From the NCBI GenBank assembly GCA_021851625.1, contig JAJZCX010000070.1:1-7244 (forward strand): DNA of 7,244 nucleotides. Direction: 5' to 3'. The translations under genes were made by a program, and so were the position numbers. This document shows, in pieces, positions 5,272-7,244 of the stretch; positions within the stretch are counted from its first letter, which is position 1, and every line of letters begins with the position of its first letter. The stretch is from Acidobacteriota bacterium (lineage in GTDB: Bacteria > Acidobacteriota > Terriglobia > Terriglobales > Acidobacteriaceae). The notes under the pieces are model-generated. The model was not told the origin of the DNA. It worked only from the letters and a program-made list of their open reading frames with translations, and ran no database searches.

Positions 5272-6276
5272 ATGCAACAGCCGGGGCAACAATCGGGACG
5301 GGCTTGTTCCGTTCTCCACGTGGCGACGCTTTTGGCGCTGGCGCTGTTTTGCGCCCGGCCAGCCACGGCGCTGGTGCCCACTCCCAGCTCACCCGGCATT
5401 GCTTACTTCCATCACGCAAACCCCGGCTACTTGGGCGTGGATATGGAAGATCTGACGCAGGCGCAGCGCACGGCACTGCATTTGCAGCCGCAACTGGGCG
5501 TGGCCTTGGCTGCCGTCGATCATGACGCGCCCGCTGGCCAGGCCGGTCTGCGCGCGCAGGATGTGGTGCTGCGCATGGATGGCCAGCCGTTGCATAGCGC
5601 CGCGCAGGCCCGCGCGCTGTTGCACAAAAGCAAAATTGGCCAGACGATGACGCTGACCGTGTTGCGCAAGGGTCAAACGATGGTGCGCACGGTCAAGCTG
5701 GCCAACCGCAGCCTGCTAGAGAAGCAAGCCTGGTCGCGGCATTACACTGTGCCCGATCCCTCGCAGTCGGCTGTCCCGCCGAAAGTGAGTGCCAACACAG
5801 TTCCGCCAACGATCCAGAACTTTACGCCGCAAAGTACTTTACCGCAGCCAACCAGCACCCCCGCTGCTGCTGTACAAGCTAAGCCCACGCACCCGCCCAC
5901 GGGATTTTTCACCACGGCCTCCTCTGGCTTCACCAAAACCTTCGGCGCGAATGGCCTGCTGATGAGTTGGATTCCCGGCACGAATGCGCTCTACACCGGT
6001 ATTGATCTGGACCCGCTCGGCACGCAGTTGGCGGAGTTCTTCGGCATCCCCAGTGACACGGGCCTGTTGGTGAAAAGCGTGGATCCACGCAGCCCTGGGG
6101 AGCGCGCGGGCGTCCAAGCCGGGGACATCGTGCTCAAGGTGGATGATGTGTCCATGACCTCGCGCAGTCGATGGCAGCATGTCATCCACGCCGACCGCAA
6201 CCGTCTGCTACTGCTGCAACTCCAGCGCAACGGCAAGCCGCTGACGCTCACCATGTCCGTGCACACAACGCAGTAG
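5272..6276 (+). CDS. Secreted tandem-PDZ domain protein
   Basis: This is a predicted exported protein of 334 residues. An N-terminal signal peptide has a hydrophobic core (VATLLALALFCA, about 17-28) and a likely signal peptidase I site after ATA at residue 33. PDZ1 spans about 53-147: YLGVDM at the start, then APAGQAGLRAQDVVLRMDGQPL, the loop typical of HtrA/DegP-type PDZ domains. A Pro/Thr/Gln-rich linker lies at about 158-212. PDZ2 spans about 241-334, with the matching SPGERAGVQAGDIVLKVDDVSM. No trypsin-like or metalloprotease domain or catalytic triad is present, so the protein probably binds exposed C-termini without cutting them. The start is uncertain: ATG 5272 gives a clean signal peptide but a weak binding site, while GTG 5251 lies 16 bases after AGGAG (5230-5234). 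A GTG at 5209 is least likely. It likely acts with the upstream sigma/anti-sigma pair. Confidence 0.88.
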   Translation: MQQPGQQSGRACSVLHVATLLALALFCARPATALVPTPSSPGIAYFHHANPGYLGVDMEDLTQAQRTALHLQPQLGVALAAVDHDAPAGQAGLRAQDVVLRMDGQPLHSAAQARALLHKSKIGQTMTLTVLRKGQTMVRTVKLANRSLLEKQAWSRHYTVPDPSQSAVPPKVSANTVPPTIQNFTPQSTLPQPTSTPAAAVQAKPTHPPTGFFTTASSGFTKTFGANGLLMSWIPGTNALYTGIDLDPLGTQLAEFFGIPSDTGLLVKSVDPRSPGERAGVQAGDIVLKVDDVSMTSRSRWQHVIHADRNRLLLLQLQRNGKPLTLTMSVHTTQ

Positions 6277-6296
6277 TCCACAGCAACGATGTTGGC

Positions 6297-6325
6297 TTGA
6301 CATTCCATTCCAGCGCGGCTACGCT
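6297..6325 (+). promoter_or_regulatory. Promoter-like sequence downstream of the PDZ gene
   Basis: A perfect sigma-70 -35 hexamer TTGACA (6297-6302) is followed after 17 bases by TACGCT (6320-6325), which keeps the three most important -10 positions. No convincing open reading frame follows. The next feature is the terminator-like hairpin at 6383. Chance occurrence is possible. Confidence 0.3.
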
Positions 6326-6382
6326 CGGCGACAATCGCAGACAACACCCGCGCGTGGATTTCAGTTGAGTTGAGGCCGGGTG

Positions 6383-6426
6383 CCCCATTCAAGCCTGTTT
6401 TTGGCTTGAGTGGGGTGAGACTTTTT
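6383..6426 (+). terminator. Strong hairpin with T-rich tail, likely terminator of the PDZ gene
   Basis: CCCCATTCAAGCC (6383-6395) pairs with GGCTTGAGTGGGG (6403-6415) over 13 bp with a single mismatch (possible G-U type) and a 7-base T-rich loop. CTTTTT follows within six bases (6421-6426). It lies 107 bases after the PDZ stop. The GGGTGCCCCATTCAAGCC start resembles a repeated hairpin type that I recall from acidobacterial intergenic regions, so it may be both a repeat and a terminator. Confidence 0.6.
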
Positions 6427-6461
6427 GCGCATAGTGCATTTTGATCCCCACAGAAGACGAA

Positions 6462-6584
6462 TCATTCTGAGGAGTTCGCTACAGCGAACGACGAAGAATC
6501 CAGAGAATACTGACATTCAATTCTCAGCTAGTATTCTCTGGATTCTTCACTTCGATAGCCTACGGCAATCTCCGTTCAGAATGA
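6462..6584. repeat. Long inverted-repeat element C
   Basis: The inner arms are a perfect 19-bp pair, GAAGAATCCAGAGAATACT (6493-6511) and AGTATTCTCTGGATTCTTC (6530-6548), with an 18-base loop. The outer arms are a perfect 9-bp pair, TCATTCTGA (6462-6470) and TCAGAATGA (6576-6584). It shares AAGAATCCAGAG and TCATTCTGAG with element B, about 3.4 kb away. The sequence between outer and inner arms has diverged. No transposase is nearby. Confidence 0.9.
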
Positions 6585-6759
6585 CTCATCTCTTTTATCG
6601 TAGATGCCTTCGCCTGCTATTGATGTTCATTCACTCCATCGCTGCCCTTGCGTAGCGCGTACAACCCTGAGCAGAGCGCAATCAGCACCCTGTGTCTGGA
6701 TCTGTCGCGGTTCTTTCTAGTGCGGTAGACTCTCCTCCATGTTGTAGACTCTCCCACAG
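6585..6759. other. Upstream region of dprA, no gene seen
   Basis: I see no supported gene or RNA in this stretch. Near its end it contains a direct repeat of GTAGACTCTCC at 6725-6735 and 6744-6754, with a 19-base period, described separately. No good -35/-10 pair was found. Confidence 0.5.
6725..6754 (+). repeat. 11-bp direct repeat just before dprA
   Basis: GTAGACTCTCC occurs at 6725-6735 and again at 6744-6754, 19 bases apart and so close to two helical turns. The second copy ends five bases before the dprA ATG. TAGACT within each copy resembles a -10 element. It could be a pair of regulator sites or a small tandem duplication. Confidence 0.7.
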
Positions 6760-7244
6760 ATGAGCGAGGCGAATTTCAATACGGCAGAAGTGAGCAGCGA
6801 GAACCAGCCTGAGCCAGTTTTCCAGGCAGAGCCAATCTCGCAGGCGGAGCGGATGGCTTGGCTGGCGCTGGCGCTGACGCCCGGCCTGGGCCAGCTTCGC
6901 GTGGCGCGCGCCGTGGCGAAGATGGGCAGCGCCGAGCGCATTCTCACCTTGCCACTTACCGAACTCGAAGCGCTCAATTTGCCCGCAGCCTCGGCGCAAA
7001 GTATTCACAGCGGCGCGTCCATGGCCGAAGCGGAAAAGGAATACAAGCTCGTGACTGAGGCGGGAGGCAGTTTGATTACGCCCGCCGATGCAGCCTATCC
7101 CGAACGCCTACGCGAAATCTTTGACCCGCCAGTGGTGCTCTGGGTGCGTGGAGACGCATCGCTGCTAGCTTGGCCGGGCATCGCCATTGTGGGCACGCGC
7201 CAACCCACGCCCTACGGCGTTGGCATGGCGCAGATGCTGGCGCG
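6760..7244 (+). CDS. dprA: DNA-processing protein DprA, N-terminal part (runs off the window)
   Basis: DprA protects incoming single-stranded DNA and loads RecA onto it during natural transformation; it acts in the cytoplasm. The 161 visible residues contain a helix-hairpin-helix/SAM-like segment at about 34-85 (WLALALTPGLGQLRVARAV...). The start of the Rossmann-like DprA domain follows, with the diagnostic YPERLREIFDPPVVLWVRGD and GIAIVGTRQPTPYG motifs. The rest of the fold, including the DNA-binding part and any C-terminal winged helix, lies beyond the window. The ATG at 6760 gives about 31 polar residues (rich in Glu, Gln, Ser and Asn) before the recognisable domain. An alternative ATG at 6853 would start just before it. 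Neither has a strong binding site. The reading frame is open to the window edge. Confidence 0.95.
   Translation, partial: MSEANFNTAEVSSENQPEPVFQAEPISQAERMAWLALALTPGLGQLRVARAVAKMGSAERILTLPLTELEALNLPAASAQSIHSGASMAEAEKEYKLVTEAGGSLITPADAAYPERLREIFDPPVVLWVRGDASLLAWPGIAIVGTRQPTPYGVGMAQMLA

Noticed and set aside
4261..5319. 352-codon minus-strand open frame opposite the anti-sigma gene
   Set aside because: It is a high-GC antisense shadow. The product is rich in His, Arg, Leu and Gln without domains, while the plus strand has clear zinc-finger, membrane and HEAT features.
5320..5360. Lipobox at the cysteine of LALALFC in the PDZ protein
   Set aside because: Phe precedes the cysteine where Gly, Ala or Ser is expected. 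The ATA motif shortly after suits signal peptidase I better.
5209..6276. HtrA/DegP protease assignment for the PDZ protein
   Set aside because: The protein has two PDZ domains but no trypsin-like domain and no Ser-His-Asp motifs.
6425..6655. 76-codon plus-strand open frame over element C
   Set aside because: Most of it translates the two arms of a palindrome. It has no binding site and no recognisable protein features.

Overview
The window looks like a high-GC bacterial chromosome, most likely an acidobacterium of the Terriglobia type. That assignment is an inference. It rests on the ECF sigma / zinc-finger anti-sigma-HEAT / PDZ gene order and on the intergenic inverted repeats of the TCATTC(C/T)GA...GAATC(C/T) type, which I recall from that group. 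No rRNA or other phylogenetic marker is present. No tRNA, CRISPR array, transposase or phage gene was seen.

Layout. Bases 1-159 (minus strand) hold the first 53 codons of lgt, the prolipoprotein diacylglyceryl transferase. A short divergent promoter region (160-242) separates it from hpt (243-788, plus strand), a purine phosphoribosyltransferase. Eleven bases later comes a 647-residue GAF-GAF-SpoIIE/PP2C serine phosphatase (800-2743), probably in the same operon. Bases 2744-3305 are non-coding and carry two long inverted-repeat elements and a small hairpin. A second cluster follows on the plus strand: an ECF sigma factor (3306-3983), a membrane-anchored zinc-finger anti-sigma factor with a HEAT-repeat exterior domain (4114-5193), and a secreted protein with two PDZ domains (5272-6276). 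Bases 6277-6759 are again non-coding, with a promoter-like site, a strong terminator-like hairpin, a third inverted-repeat element and an 11-bp direct repeat. The window ends inside dprA (6760-7244).

How the parts may work together. The sigma / anti-sigma / PDZ cluster has the architecture of an envelope-stress switch. A cytoplasmic zinc-finger domain would hold the sigma factor, a single membrane segment would pass the signal, a HEAT solenoid would sit outside, and an exported tandem-PDZ protein without a protease domain is encoded next to it. The GAF-SpoIIE phosphatase is a separate signalling output, of the kind that usually dephosphorylates an anti-sigma antagonist. Its partners are not in the window. 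lgt, hpt and dprA are housekeeping genes. The least explained features are the HEAT-fused anti-sigma factor with its PDZ partner, the 130-base leader between sigma and anti-sigma genes, and the repeat elements that flank this cluster.
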